DNA from: Pseudomonas fluorescens NCIMB 11764 | GTDB lineage: Bacteria; Pseudomonadota; Gammaproteobacteria; Pseudomonadales; Pseudomonadaceae | Assembly: GCF_000293885.2 (NCBI RefSeq) | Contig: NZ_CP010945.1 | Coordinates: 1,191,001-1,255,000, forward strand | Length of the DNA: 64,000 bases | Direction: 5' to 3' | Part shown: piece by piece, positions 37,531 through 46,481 of the stretch | Layout: each line of letters starts with the position of its first letter | Position numbering within the stretch: the stretch's first letter is position 1 | Program-made: the position numbers and the translations under genes | The notes under the pieces: generated by a model | What the model saw: only the letters and a program-made list of their open reading frames with translations | Database searches by the model: none | Told to the model about the DNA's origin: nothing

Positions 37531-39578
37531 GCTGCTGCGTCCTCACTCAGGCCGCTGTGGCGCAAGAGTGCGTCAATCGACGGCGCACGGCCACGGAAGT
37601 CGACGAACAGCACCATCGGTTCCTGAGAACCGCCGCGGGCCAGGATCGCTTCGCGGAAGGCGCGACCGGTTTCGGCATTGAGCACGCCGTCCTCTTCGAA
37701 CTTCGAGAACGCGTCGGCGGACAGCACTTCTGCCCATTTGTAGCTGTAGTAACCCGCCGCGTAGCCGCCAGCGAAGATGTGGGCGAAGCTGTTCGGGAAG
37801 CGATTGTAAGCCGGCGGGCGCATGACCGAGACCTCGTCGCGCACGCCTTCGAGCACTTGCAGCACGCTGCGGCCATCGCCGTGGGTGGCATGCAGTTCGA
37901 AGTCGAACAACGAGAATTCCAGCTGGCGCACCATCATCAGGCCGGACTGGAAGTTCTTCGCCGCGAGCATTTTTTCCAGCAGATCCTGGGGCAGTGGCTC
38001 ACCGGTTTCGTAATGACCGGAAATCAGCGCCAGGCCTTCCGGCTCCCAGCACCAGTTTTCCATGAACTGACTTGGCAGCTCGACCGCATCCCACGCCACG
38101 CCGTTGATGCCGGAGACGCCCGCGTGTTCGACGCGGGTCAACAGGTGATGCAGGCCGTGACCGAATTCGTGGAACAGGGTGGTCACTTCGTCGTGGGTCA
38201 GCAACGCAGGCTTGCCGCTGTCGGCCGGTGTGAAGTTGCACACCAGATTGGCCACCGGGTTTTGCAGTGCGCCTTCAGCGGTGCGGCGACGGTCGCGGGC
38301 GCCGTCCATCCAGGCGCCGCCGCGCTTGTTGGCGCGGGCGTAAAGGTCGAAGAAGAAGCGGCCGACATGCTGGCCATTTTCCTTGATCTCGAACAGGCGA
38401 ACGTCCGGGTGCCAGGTGTCGAAGCCTTTTTGCTCGGCGATTTCGATGCCGTACAGACGTTGAACGATGGCGAACAGGCCGCTCAACACTTTATCAATCG
38501 GGAAGTAGGCGCGCAGGGCTTCCTGGGCAACGCTGTAACGTTGTTCGCGGAGTTTTTCACCGTAGAAACCGCTGTCCCAGCTTTGCAGGTCCGGGCAGCC
38601 TTGTTCGGCAGCATAGGCCTTGAGCTGTTCCAGATCCTGGACGGCGAACGGCTTGCTGCGTTTGGCGAGGTCGCGCAGGAAACTCAGCACCTGATCGCTG
38701 GATTCGGCCATTTTGGTGGCCAGGCTCAGCTCCGAGAAGCTGGCGAAGCCCAAGAGTTTTGCCAGCTCCTGACGCAGGTCGAGAATTTCTTCCATCACCG
38801 GGCCGTTATCGTTCTGACCGGCATTCGGGCCTTGGTCCGACGCACGGGTACAGTAGGCGGCGTAGACTTCTTCGCGGAGGGCTCGGTCGTGTGCGTAGGT
38901 CATCACCGCGTAGTAGCTCGGGAATTCCAGGGTGATCAGGAAGCCTTCCAGCCCCTTGGCCTGGGCAGCTGCGGCCATTTGCGCCTTGGCCGAATCGGTC
39001 AGGCCGGCGAGGGCCGCTTCGTCGGTAACGTGCTTGGTCCAGGCTTGGGTCGCATCGAGCAGCTGGTTGGAGAAGCGGCTGCCCAGCTCTGACAATTTGC
39101 TTTGCACTTGGGCGTAACGCTGTTGCTCGGCTTCTGGCAGATCAATACCCGACAGACGGAAGTCACGCAGGGAGTGTTCCAGGATAGTTTTTTGCGCCAC
39201 GTCGAAACCGGCGGCTTCCGGGCTGCTGGCCAAGGCTTCGAAGGCCTCGAACAATTCGCGGTTCTGGCCCAGCTCGGTAGAGTAGGCACTCAGGGCGGGC
39301 AGGCAGGATTCGTAGGCTTCGCGCAATTCGGCGCTGTTGCACACGGCATTCAGGTGGCTGACCGGGCTCCAGGCAGCGCCCAGACGATCGTTGAGTTCGT
39401 CCATCGCCAGCACCAGGCCGGCCCAGGTCGGTTGTTTGCCCTGGGTTTTGAGGATATCGATAATCGCGGCGCGGTTGTCAGCCAGGATCTGTTCAATGGC
39501 CGGTTGCACGTGTTCGGCACGGATCGCCGAGAACGGAGGCAGGTCGTAGGACTGCAGAAGAGGGTTGTTCACGCTCAC
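37527..39578 (-). CDS. prlC: Oligopeptidase A (M3 metallopeptidase)
   Basis: 683 residues, full length. The zinc motif TLFHEFGHGLHHLL (HEFGH) and the downstream Glu (AWDAVELPSQFMENW) are intact. It cleaves signal-peptide fragments and other short peptides in the cytoplasm. GTG at 39,578 is chosen: it gives MSVNNPLLQSYDLPPF, the family N-terminus, with AAGGTG ahead. A longer frame with an ATG nine codons upstream adds unrelated residues. It is divergent from the gamma-carbonic anhydrase gene. Confidence 0.95.
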   Translation of the reverse strand: MSVNNPLLQSYDLPPFSAIRAEHVQPAIEQILADNRAAIIDILKTQGKQPTWAGLVLAMDELNDRLGAAWSPVSHLNAVCNSAELREAYESCLPALSAYSTELGQNRELFEAFEALASSPEAAGFDVAQKTILEHSLRDFRLSGIDLPEAEQQRYAQVQSKLSELGSRFSNQLLDATQAWTKHVTDEAALAGLTDSAKAQMAAAAQAKGLEGFLITLEFPSYYAVMTYAHDRALREEVYAAYCTRASDQGPNAGQNDNGPVMEEILDLRQELAKLLGFASFSELSLATKMAESSDQVLSFLRDLAKRSKPFAVQDLEQLKAYAAEQGCPDLQSWDSGFYGEKLREQRYSVAQEALRAYFPIDKVLSGLFAIVQRLYGIEIAEQKGFDTWHPDVRLFEIKENGQHVGRFFFDLYARANKRGGAWMDGARDRRRTAEGALQNPVANLVCNFTPADSGKPALLTHDEVTTLFHEFGHGLHHLLTRVEHAGVSGINGVAWDAVELPSQFMENWCWEPEGLALISGHYETGEPLPQDLLEKMLAAKNFQSGLMMVRQLEFSLFDFELHATHGDGRSVLQVLEGVRDEVSVMRPPAYNRFPNSFAHIFAGGYAAGYYSYKWAEVLSADAFSKFEEDGVLNAETGRAFREAILARGGSQEPMVLFVDFRGRAPSIDALLRHSGLSEDAAA

Positions 39579-39667
39579 GGTTGGCACCTTGGCTGGAAGA
39601 AACATGCCGCCATCTTAATTACAATCGACGCTCACCGCAGCTATCGGCAACAGAGAGAAACCCTATC

Positions 39668-40213
39668 GTGACCCTTCGCAAGTATCAGAACCACACGCCA
39701 CTGCTGGGCAAAGGCGCTTTTGTCGACAGTTCGGCGGTGGTGATCGGCGACGTCGAAATCGGCGATGACAGCTCCGTTTGGCCGCTGACGGTGATCCGTG
39801 GCGACATGCACCGCATCCGTATTGGCGCACGCACCAGCGTGCAGGACGGCTGCGTGCTGCACATCACCCACGCCGGGCCGTTCAACCCTGATGGCTTTGC
39901 GTGTTTGATCGGTGATGACGTGACCATCGCGCACAAAGTCATGCTTCACGGATGCAGCGTGGGCAGTCGGGTGCTGATTGGCATGGGCAGCATCGTCATG
40001 GACGGCGCTGTGGTCGAAGACGATGTGATCATCGGCGCCGGCAGCCTGGTTCCGCCGGGCAAACGCCTGTCCAGCGGCTTTCTGTATGTCGGCAGCCCGG
40101 TGAAACAGATCCGTCCGCTGACTGACAAGGAACGAGCCTTTTTCACCTACAGCGCGGCGAATTACGTGAAGCTCAAGGATCTGCATCTGGCTGAAGGCTA
40201 CGACCAGATCTGA
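39668..40213 (+). CDS. Gamma-carbonic anhydrase-like hexapeptide protein
   Basis: 181 residues starting at GTG (MTLRKYQNHTPLLG). Left-handed beta-helix repeats (VVIGDVEIGDDSSVWPLTVIRG). The metal-site histidines appear in VLHITHAG and TIAHKVMLHGC, as in YrdA/CaiE/PaaY proteins. It may be an active or relic carbonic anhydrase; YrdA-type proteins often lack high activity. It is 27 bases ahead of the HAD phosphatase gene, so likely an operon. Confidence 0.9.
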   Translation: MTLRKYQNHTPLLGKGAFVDSSAVVIGDVEIGDDSSVWPLTVIRGDMHRIRIGARTSVQDGCVLHITHAGPFNPDGFACLIGDDVTIAHKVMLHGCSVGSRVLIGMGSIVMDGAVVEDDVIIGAGSLVPPGKRLSSGFLYVGSPVKQIRPLTDKERAFFTYSAANYVKLKDLHLAEGYDQI

Positions 40214-40240
40214 CCTCGACGCCCATATTCAGGATTCAAC

Positions 40241-40891
40241 ATGCATTACCAAACCATTTTGTTCGACCTCGATGGCACCCTGACCGATCCGCGCGAGGGC
40301 ATCACCCGCTCAATCCAGTTCGCCCTGAGCAAGCTGGGAATTGACGAGCCCGACCTGACCCGACTCGAACATTTCATCGGCCCGCCGTTGTTGCAGGCGT
40401 TCATGCAGTTCTACGACTTCGACGAACCCAAAGCCTGGGAGGCGGTGAATTTCTATCGCGAGCGCTTCAAGGTTACCGGCCTGTATGAAAACCGCGTATT
40501 CGATGGCGTTAAGCCGCTGCTGGAAACCCTCGGAGGGCAAGGGCGCCAGCTGTACATCGCGACCTCCAAGCCGTGGGTCTTCGCCCGGGAAATCGCCCGG
40601 CACTTCGACTTCGCCAAACACTTCAAAGTCATTTACGGCAGCGAACTGGATGGCACGCGGACCAACAAGGTCGAGCTGATTGCCCACCTGATGGCCGAAG
40701 AAAACCTGGACCCGGCGAACACCCTGATGATCGGCGACCGCAAACACGACCTCATCGGCGCGCGCAGCAACGGACTGGATGCCGCGGCGGTGGGTTATGG
40801 TTTTGGCAGCCGGGAAGAGTTGAGCGCAGAAGCGCCGGCGTATCACTTTGAAACGCTGGATGAGATGCACCAGGCGTTTTTGCGGCACTGA
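40241..40891 (+). CDS. HAD family hydrolase, phosphoglycolate phosphatase-like
   Basis: 216 residues. The HAD motifs are complete: I FDLDGTLTDP, II IATSKPW, III NKVELI, IV MIGDRKHDLIGA. The cap is helical (C1 type). The subfamily is that of Gph/PgmB-like phosphatases; the closest Pseudomonas match by place is PA0065. Substrate unknown, perhaps a phospho-sugar or phosphoglycolate. Confidence 0.88.
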   Translation: MHYQTILFDLDGTLTDPREGITRSIQFALSKLGIDEPDLTRLEHFIGPPLLQAFMQFYDFDEPKAWEAVNFYRERFKVTGLYENRVFDGVKPLLETLGGQGRQLYIATSKPWVFAREIARHFDFAKHFKVIYGSELDGTRTNKVELIAHLMAEENLDPANTLMIGDRKHDLIGARSNGLDAAAVGYGFGSREELSAEAPAYHFETLDEMHQAFLRH

Positions 40892-40900
40892 CACTCAAAT

Positions 40901-41005
40901 GTGGCGAGGGTGCTTGCGCCCGTTGGGTCGCGTAGCGGCCCCAGGATCGGCAAGAACGCCACTGCGACGGCTTCGCCGCCGAACGGGAGCAAGCTCCCTC
41001 GCCAC
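40901..41005. repeat. REPIN inverted repeat (family A)
   Basis: GTGGCGAGGGTGCTTGCGCCCGTTGGGTCGC on the left and a reversed GAACGGGAGCAAGCTCCCTCGCCAC on the right. The left arm carries two changes against the family core. It is placed between convergent genes. Confidence 0.85.
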
Positions 41006-41009
41006 AGAA

Positions 41010-42086
41010 TTACTTGCCCGTCAGTTTTTTTAGCGCTGTCTTACGCTCACCAACTGGCAATGCACCCAGCTTCTCTACCGCTGCATAAAACTTCACCCAA
41101 TCCCCATCCACTTGCCTGAACAACGCCGCAAACGCCGGTACCCATTGGTCGTACAAACCAAACGGCAACAACCGGGCGTTGTTCATCGGTGCGTTGATCC
41201 AGGCGTCGTAGCGTTTGTCACCCGTCCATTGGCTATCGCGTAACTGCCGGTATTCGGTGCGCAACCGCTCGAACTCGGCTGCTTTGCGTTGACGCATCAG
41301 CTCGCTGGCCAGCGGCTGTGCGTATAGCTGTTCAAGCCGCGTACGAGTGTCCAGCACCAACTGAATAAACTGATCCCGCCGCTGCGCCAGGGCGCCATTG
41401 TCCGGCGCCAACCCGCGATGGGCACGCCACTGCCGAGTGCCTTCCTGTTCCACGAACGTGGCGAAAGACTCGTTGAACTCGGTGTCGTCCTTCACATAAA
41501 AACGCTGATGCGCCAACTCATGGAAGATCAAGGTCGCCAACCGCTCATCGCCCCAACCCATCATCGAACTGATGATCGGATCGTTGAACCAGCCGAGCGT
41601 CGAATAGGCCTCGACACCGCCGATCGACACGTCCATACCTTGCAGTCGCAGCAATGCTGCCTCGCCACGGGCCGCGCTCTGGCTGTAATAGCCGCGATAG
41701 GCCACGCAACCGGCGATGGGGAAACAATGGTTTTGCGGTGTGAGGGAAAATTCCGGCGTGGCGAACACGTTCCAGACTACGAACGGTCGGCCAATGTCAG
41801 CGTACAAGCGGTAGCTCTGGTTATCCGGCAGATGCAGATGCTGGCTGGCGAACGTTCTTGCCTTTTGCGACTGGGCCAGATGCGCACGCAGCTTCTGATC
41901 GCGAGCAGGGTCGGCAATCACCTCGGTAACCGCTTCCCGAGCCCGCAGCAATTGCAGCTGACCACTGGCCAATTGGCCGTAATAGCTGAAGCTTGCGCAG
42001 CCGTTGAGCAACAAAAACAACACACCCGGAAACAAAACGCGCAAAACGCGATCAAGTAACCCAAGGCTTGGAAGCGGCCTGATCAA
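41010..42086 (-). CDS. Predicted zinc aminopeptidase lipoprotein (COG4324 type)
   Basis: 358 residues. A signal sequence with lipobox LLNGC (Cys about 30) predicts a lipoprotein. The zinc motif is FHELAHQRFYVKDDTEFNESFA (HExxH then Glu), matching the 'Aminopep' family. The frame begins at TTG (42,086), with GGGAG eight bases ahead; no ATG gives a better N-terminus. It is divergent from the pair of small lipoproteins by 59 bases. Peptide substrate unknown. Confidence 0.85.
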   Translation of the reverse strand: MIRPLPSLGLLDRVLRVLFPGVLFLLLNGCASFSYYGQLASGQLQLLRAREAVTEVIADPARDQKLRAHLAQSQKARTFASQHLHLPDNQSYRLYADIGRPFVVWNVFATPEFSLTPQNHCFPIAGCVAYRGYYSQSAARGEAALLRLQGMDVSIGGVEAYSTLGWFNDPIISSMMGWGDERLATLIFHELAHQRFYVKDDTEFNESFATFVEQEGTRQWRAHRGLAPDNGALAQRRDQFIQLVLDTRTRLEQLYAQPLASELMRQRKAAEFERLRTEYRQLRDSQWTGDKRYDAWINAPMNNARLLPFGLYDQWVPAFAALFRQVDGDWVKFYAAVEKLGALPVGERKTALKKLTGK

Positions 42087-42145
42087 AATAAAATCTCCCT
42101 GGAGAGTCTGCCCGCAAGACTATCCCGCCTGACTGGAGCTCCGCT

Positions 42146-42568
42146 ATGCGCAAGATGATGCTGACGGGAGGCCTGTTGATGCTGACAGGCTGTGCAGGAT
42201 TCGGATTACCCCACCCTGATCCCGCTCAAGCGTGGATCGATCTCCATACGCAGCAACAAGACACCGCGTTGCAAGCGCTGGAAGTCGATGACAAGGCCTC
42301 CACCGACAAGCGCTATTTTGAGGTGCAACCCGGCAGCCATGAGTTGACGGTGCGTTATCAATTCCCGGTCGAGCCGAGCAACATCGGGCCTGACGCCGAG
42401 CCGCTGTGGCGCGATTGCCAGCTGAATGTGAAATTCAACGGCTTCCATGCGGGTGAGAAATATCAGCTGCAAGCAGGGAATATCGGTTTTCGGCCGTGGG
42501 CCAAGCTCTACGACCAACAGCGAAAAGTGATAGGCCAGGGCACACCGGCAGGCTGCCAACGCACTTGA
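42146..42568 (+). CDS. Small lipoprotein, first of a tandem pair
   Basis: 140 residues with signal and lipobox MLTGC (Cys about 16). The mature domain shows QAWIDLHTQ, FEVQPGSHELTVRYQF and KLYDQQRKVIG. It aligns end to end with the next gene product (same PGSHEL core, same length), so the two are paralogues. Likely a beta-sandwich outer-membrane lipoprotein of unknown role (PA0062-type). Confidence 0.82.
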   Translation: MRKMMLTGGLLMLTGCAGFGLPHPDPAQAWIDLHTQQQDTALQALEVDDKASTDKRYFEVQPGSHELTVRYQFPVEPSNIGPDAEPLWRDCQLNVKFNGFHAGEKYQLQAGNIGFRPWAKLYDQQRKVIGQGTPAGCQRT

Positions 42569-42608
42569 TCAGCGCTATGATGAATGACCAATCCTCTGGA
42601 CATTCATC

Positions 42609-43031
42609 ATGCGCAGGTTGTTACTATTGCTCGCGGCAGGCGCCATCGCCGGTTGCCAGAGCCCGTTGCCGGCGGTCAATCCACAGATGGCGTGGGTCGA
42701 ATTCTCGACGCCATTCCCCAACGATAAGTTGCTGATGGCGGAGCGACTGGACAAGCAGCGATTGCGCGATGGGCGTTTCTTCCAGGTGACGCCCGGCAGC
42801 CATGAGCTGGTCGTTCGTTTCGACTTTGAAGTGCCCGGTGGCGGGGGCTTGGGTGTGATGAATGGTCCTACGGAGCGGCTGTGCTACCTGACCATCCGCT
42901 ACGAGCATTTCGAAGCAGGCCAGCGTTATGTGCTGGAAGGCCGCTCGATAGCGTTCACGCCCGGCGCTCGGTTGTATAACGCCAAGCGCGAAATCGTCGC
43001 TGAAGACCGAGAGTCCTATTGCCTCATGTGA
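42609..43031 (+). CDS. Small lipoprotein, second of a tandem pair
   Basis: 140 residues with lipobox AIAGC (Cys about 16). Shares with its neighbour the core QMAWVEFST, FFQVTPGSHELVVRFDFEV, HFEAGQRYVLEG and ARLYNAKREIVAE. It has a Gly-rich insert (PGGGGLG). It starts 40 bases after the first lipoprotein stop and is probably in the same transcript. Confidence 0.82.
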   Translation: MRRLLLLLAAGAIAGCQSPLPAVNPQMAWVEFSTPFPNDKLLMAERLDKQRLRDGRFFQVTPGSHELVVRFDFEVPGGGGLGVMNGPTERLCYLTIRYEHFEAGQRYVLEGRSIAFTPGARLYNAKREIVAEDRESYCLM

Positions 43032-43037
43032 AGCGTA

Positions 43038-43277
43038 TCAGCGCTCGTTTTTCTGGTAGATGATGGCTTTTCTACCGTAGTCGCACGTGCCGACGACCAT
43101 CGCGGCGTCATGCTTGTCGGCTTCTTCCTTCGACACGATTTCCAGCGTGTAGGAGGGCACGGCATTTGCCTGAATCTTCACTTCGATCTCATTCTTGAGT
43201 TCTTCGCAATCTTTGGGCGCTGCAAACGCTGAGGTCGTAAGCACACCACAGATAATTGCCAAGGCAAAACGTTTCAT
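43038..43277 (-). CDS. DUF1161 small periplasmic protein
   Basis: 79 residues with a signal peptide ending AFAAPKD. Two Cys (KDCEELKNEI and GTCDYGRK) probably form a disulfide. The pattern CEELK-EI...I-A-A--YTLEIV...VVGTC--G-K-I-Y is that of DUF1161. A second member is at 46,482. The ATG has AGGAG ahead. It converges with the lipoprotein pair with 6 bases between stops. Confidence 0.87.
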   Translation of the reverse strand: MKRFALAIICGVLTTSAFAAPKDCEELKNEIEVKIQANAVPSYTLEIVSKEEADKHDAAMVVGTCDYGRKAIIYQKNER

Positions 43278-43373
43278 GGTTGAAGCTCCTTTGAGGCAGC
43301 ACGCAGGTTGATGCGTTTTCGCTGCTGTCATTTATTCGACCACAGTCACGCCAGCCGGGTTTTGTTTCAGCGC

Positions 43374-43405
43374 AAAAAAATCGCAGCCTGTCGAAGGCTG
43401 CGATC
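43374..43405 (-). terminator. Rho-independent terminator after osmC
   Basis: ATCGCAGCCT and AGGCTGCGAT form a perfect ten-base stem with a five-base loop; on the minus strand it ends in a run of seven T. It follows the osmC stop. Confidence 0.88.
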
Positions 43406-43426
43406 ACTTATCGCGACAACGCGGAT

Positions 43427-43858
43427 CTAGCTGACCAGTGTGGCATCCAGACTGATCTTCGCATTCAGCACTTTGGACACCGGGCAGCCTTCTTTGGCTT
43501 TATTGCTCAGCTCCTCGAACTGCGCCTGGGTCGCGCCAGGAATTTTCGCCTTGAGGATCAATTTCACCGCCGTGATCGCGAACCCGCCGTCCACTTGGTC
43601 CAGCGTGACCTCGGCATTGGTATCGATGCTGTCAGCCTTGAGACCGGCATCGCCGAGAATCATAGAAAATGCCATGGAGAAACAACCGGCGTGGGCCGCG
43701 CCGATCAGCTCTTCCGGATTAGTGCCCTTGCCGCCCTCGAAACGAGCCTTGAAGCCGTAGGGCGCTTCTCTGAGAACACCGGTTTCCGTGGAAATCGAGC
43801 CGATGCCGGTTTTCAGATCACCTTCCCAATGCGCCGATGCTTTCTTGGTAATAGCCAT
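43427..43858 (-). CDS. osmC: Organic hydroperoxide reductase OsmC
   Basis: 143 residues. Both redox cysteines are visible (AAHAGCFSMAFS and KEGCPVSKVL). OsmC reduces organic hydroperoxides and is induced by osmotic and stationary-phase stress in many bacteria. A good RBS (GAGGAGGCAGAC) precedes the ATG. Confidence 0.95.
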   Translation of the reverse strand: MAITKKASAHWEGDLKTGIGSISTETGVLREAPYGFKARFEGGKGTNPEELIGAAHAGCFSMAFSMILGDAGLKADSIDTNAEVTLDQVDGGFAITAVKLILKAKIPGATQAQFEELSNKAKEGCPVSKVLNAKISLDATLVS

Positions 43859-44102
43859 GTCTGCCTCCTCAGGATCCAGCGCGAAGCGTCGCGCCTTCGT
43901 GGTTTTCGGTTGCTAGGGTTCTGAGGATAGACGGTGGTGCAAAGTTCACCTGATCTCATAAATCCTACCGTTTACGTAGGATTTTTTGCCTTGGCTATTG
44001 AAACTCGGGTATATGCCCTCATTGCATGAAACACGCTTATGGATTCGGCAGGTTTTCGTTTACAAGAAAAAACCTGCGTCCTCAATTTGGAGAAGCAGGT
44101 TT

Positions 44103-45104
44103 ATGAAACGACTGTCCGACATCAAATTCTCGACCCTTGACCTTGTGCCCGTGCGCGAGAATGGCAGCGCAGCCCAGTCCCTGCGTAACTCTCTGGACCT
44201 GGCGCAGCACGTCGAAAAATTCGGCTACAACCGTTTCTGGGTCGCCGAGCACCACAACATGGATGGCATCGCCAGTTCGGCGACCTCGGTGCTGCTTGGG
44301 TATCTGGCCGGCGGCACGTCCACCATTCGGGTCGGCTCCGGTGGCGTGATGTTGCCCAACCACGCGCCGCTGGTGATTGCCGAGCAGTTCGGCACGCTCG
44401 AAAGCCTGTATCCGGGCCGGATCGACCTCGGTCTGGGCCGCGCCCCCGGTTCCGATCAGATGACCGCCCGCGCCTTGCGCCGTGAGCGCTCCGGCAGTGC
44501 GGACGATTTCCCTGAAGATGTGGCGGAGCTGGTGCGTTACCTCGGCCCACGCACACCGGATCAACGGATCATTGCTATGCCGGGCACGGGCACCAATGTC
44601 CCGGTCTGGTTGCTGGGCTCAAGCTTGTTCAGTGCACAGCTGGCGGGTGAGCGCGGTTTGCCCTACGCCTTCGCTTCCCATTTCGCACCGCGTTTCATGC
44701 ATGAGGCGATTCGGGTCTATCGCAATCACTTCAAGCCTTCGGCGGTATTGGATAAGCCTTATGTGATGCTGGGTGTTCCGCTGGTAGCGGCTGACACCGA
44801 CGAGCAGGCCGAATATCTGGCAACGTCGGTCTATCAGCGCATCCTCGCACTGATGCGTGGCCAAAGCCTGGTGCAACGTCCGCCGGTGAAAACCATGGAC
44901 GGCCTGTGGCTGCCCCATGAGAAAGACGCGGTCCATGATTTCCTGGGGCTGGCGATGGTCGGCAGCCCGCAGAAAATCCGCGCCAAACTGGACGTGTTGA
45001 TTGAGCAGACCCAGGCGGACGAGCTGATTTTTACCTGCGACCTGTACGAACATGCCGATCGCGTGCATTCCTACGAGCTGCTGGCGCAGGTCATGAAAGG
45101 CTGA
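44103..45104 (+). CDS. LLM-class (luciferase-like) flavin-dependent oxidoreductase
   Basis: 333 residues, TIM-barrel bacterial luciferase-like family (YhbW-type). Motifs: [55 protein letters not shown] and [11 protein letters not shown]. Probably uses FMNH2; substrate unknown. ATG at 44,103 has GGAG ahead. An open frame upstream is not needed. An IS3 element is inserted 11 bases after the stop. Confidence 0.9.
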   Translation: MKRLSDIKFSTLDLVPVRENGSAAQSLRNSLDLAQHVEKFGYNRFWVAEHHNMDGIASSATSVLLGYLAGGTSTIRVGSGGVMLPNHAPLVIAEQFGTLESLYPGRIDLGLGRAPGSDQMTARALRRERSGSADDFPEDVAELVRYLGPRTPDQRIIAMPGTGTNVPVWLLGSSLFSAQLAGERGLPYAFASHFAPRFMHEAIRVYRNHFKPSAVLDKPYVMLGVPLVAADTDEQAEYLATSVYQRILALMRGQSLVQRPPVKTMDGLWLPHEKDAVHDFLGLAMVGSPQKIRAKLDVLIEQTQADELIFTCDLYEHADRVHSYELLAQVMKG

Positions 45105-45146
45105 CACGCAAGCAGTGTCTAGTCCTGAAATAGGTTTACACCTGTT

Positions 45147-45950
45147 TCACCCTAACGCCCGATGCACCGCATCGGGCGTTTTGTATTTTAAAGAGAGGTG
45201 CGGCCGCTCCTGGTTGTAGATCGTGACGGCCTCTCGCACCATCTGTGTGGCCTGCGCAAAATCCGCAGGTCGGTGGATCAAGAACTCTGTTTTCAAGATG
45301 CCGTTGACCCGCTCTGCCAAGGCGTTTTGGTAGCAGTCGTAGCCGTCGGTCATCGAGCAAGTGATGCCATGCTTTGCGTGCATTTCTTGATAAAGGGCCG
45401 AGCAGTACTGGGCGCCTCGATCCGAGTGATGGACTAGTTTCTGAACGCTTCGACGTCGCTTCAAAGCCATTCGAAAGGCTTGCACCACGGAGTCGGTGTG
45501 CAGACTTTCATGCACGTGATAGCCGACTATTTTTCTCGAAAAGACATCCGTCACTAAACTCAAATAGGCAACGCCATCACGGGTAGGCAGGTACGTAATA
45601 TCGGCCACCCAGACCTGTTCTGGGCCGGTAGCGACTATTTGTTCCGGGCTTGGTTTCAGCAGATTGGGGTGTCGGCGGAAGCGATGATGGCTGTCGGTCG
45701 TCTTGTGATACGCCCGTTTTCTGCGGACCAACTGGCGGCTTTCCCGCAAAACCGCGAACAAACGATCCCGGCCAACATGGAGCTCCTGTTGCTCACGCTG
45801 CTCATGCATCATCGAATGCAGCTTGCGAGTGCCGATGCACGGTTGGCGAACACGGACCTTCTCTACAAACGTTATGAGCTGCTGATCCTGGTCGGCCCGA
45901 GCCCTGTAGACCCGGTTGCGTTTGTAATAGGCCTGACGGCTTATTCCCAT
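45147..45950 (-). CDS. IS3-family transposase OrfB (integrase catalytic domain)
   Basis: 267 residues. N-terminal HTH_21-like region (MGISRQAYYKR, IGTRKLHSMM). The rve integrase core has the DDE triad in VWVADITYLPT (Asp), VHHSDRGAQY (Asp) and NALAERVNGILKTEF (Glu). The open frame extends upstream of the ATG to meet orfA in the -1 phase, so the working transposase is probably an OrfAB fusion. Confidence 0.92.
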   Translation of the reverse strand: MGISRQAYYKRNRVYRARADQDQQLITFVEKVRVRQPCIGTRKLHSMMHEQREQQELHVGRDRLFAVLRESRQLVRRKRAYHKTTDSHHRFRRHPNLLKPSPEQIVATGPEQVWVADITYLPTRDGVAYLSLVTDVFSRKIVGYHVHESLHTDSVVQAFRMALKRRRSVQKLVHHSDRGAQYCSALYQEMHAKHGITCSMTDGYDCYQNALAERVNGILKTEFLIHRPADFAQATQMVREAVTIYNQERPHLSLKYKTPDAVHRALG

Positions 45951-45973
45951 AAATTGGCAAGCCCTGCTGACAC

Positions 45974-46369
45974 TCAGGGTTTGGGTTTGCGCAACGACTT
46001 GCCGGGTCGCTTTTTTACGACAGATACGCCGTAGTCATTTTTCAGAACATCGACCACGGCTTCAAAGAATTGGGCTTTCTGAGTTGCCAGCGCCAGTTGT
46101 TCTTCGAGTTCTTTGATTCTTTGCTCGGGAGTCAGTGGCAAGGTTGGCTCGTCCATAGGTCTGATCCTCTGGGAACGAATGGAGGCGCCTTGGCTCCAGT
46201 CCTGGCGACCATGTTTGCGTAACCAAACCAGCACCGTCGACCGACCCTGAATCCCATAGCGCCGCTGAGCCTCTTTATAACTCAACTCGCCTTTTTCGAC
46301 CTGGTGGACAACCGATAATTTAAAAGCCAGTGTGTAATCACGCTGACTGCGCTTCGTGCCCGTATCCAT
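45974..46369 (-). CDS. IS3-family transposase OrfA (HTH)
   Basis: 131 residues. HTH_Tnp_1 domain (YTLAFKLSVVHQVEKGELSYKEAQ in part) with a C-terminal leucine-zipper-like coiled coil (TPEQRIKELEEQLALATQ). The 3' end contains A-AAA-AAG (complement of 46,010-46,016) in the right phase for a -1 ribosomal frameshift into orfB. Confidence 0.92.
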   Translation of the reverse strand: MDTGTKRSQRDYTLAFKLSVVHQVEKGELSYKEAQRRYGIQGRSTVLVWLRKHGRQDWSQGASIRSQRIRPMDEPTLPLTPEQRIKELEEQLALATQKAQFFEAVVDVLKNDYGVSVVKKRPGKSLRKPKP

Positions 46370-46430
46370 TGCACCTTCCTGAAAAGAAGTCAGAAGGTGT
46401 AAACCTTATTCAGGACGGGACACAGCGCAC

Positions 46431-46462
46431 AAAAAAGCCGACGCAATCGCGTCGGCTTTTTT
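46431..46462. terminator. Bidirectional Rho-independent terminator
   Basis: AAAAAAGCCGACGC and GCGTCGGCTTTTTT, perfect arms around a four-base loop. It follows the DUF1161 gene on the minus strand, and would have served the luciferase-like gene on the plus strand before the IS was inserted eight bases away. Confidence 0.9.
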
Positions 46463-46481
46463 CGTTATCGACGGAATCCAT

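Larger units (their letters stand above)
45116..46422 (-). mobile_element. IS3-family insertion sequence, intact
   Basis: 1,307 bases bounded by imperfect inverted repeats: TGTCTAGTCCTGAA-TAGGTTTACACCT at the left and TGTCCCGTCCTGAATAAGGTT at the right when read inward. It is flanked by a 3-base direct repeat, CAG, at 45,113-45,115 and 46,423-46,425. It contains orfA and orfB on the minus strand with a slippery heptamer near the end of orfA. All parts look intact, so it may be active. Confidence 0.93.

Noticed and set aside
37557..39092. 511-codon open frame opposite prlC
   Set aside because: Antisense to the intact prlC frame and without a recognisable domain.
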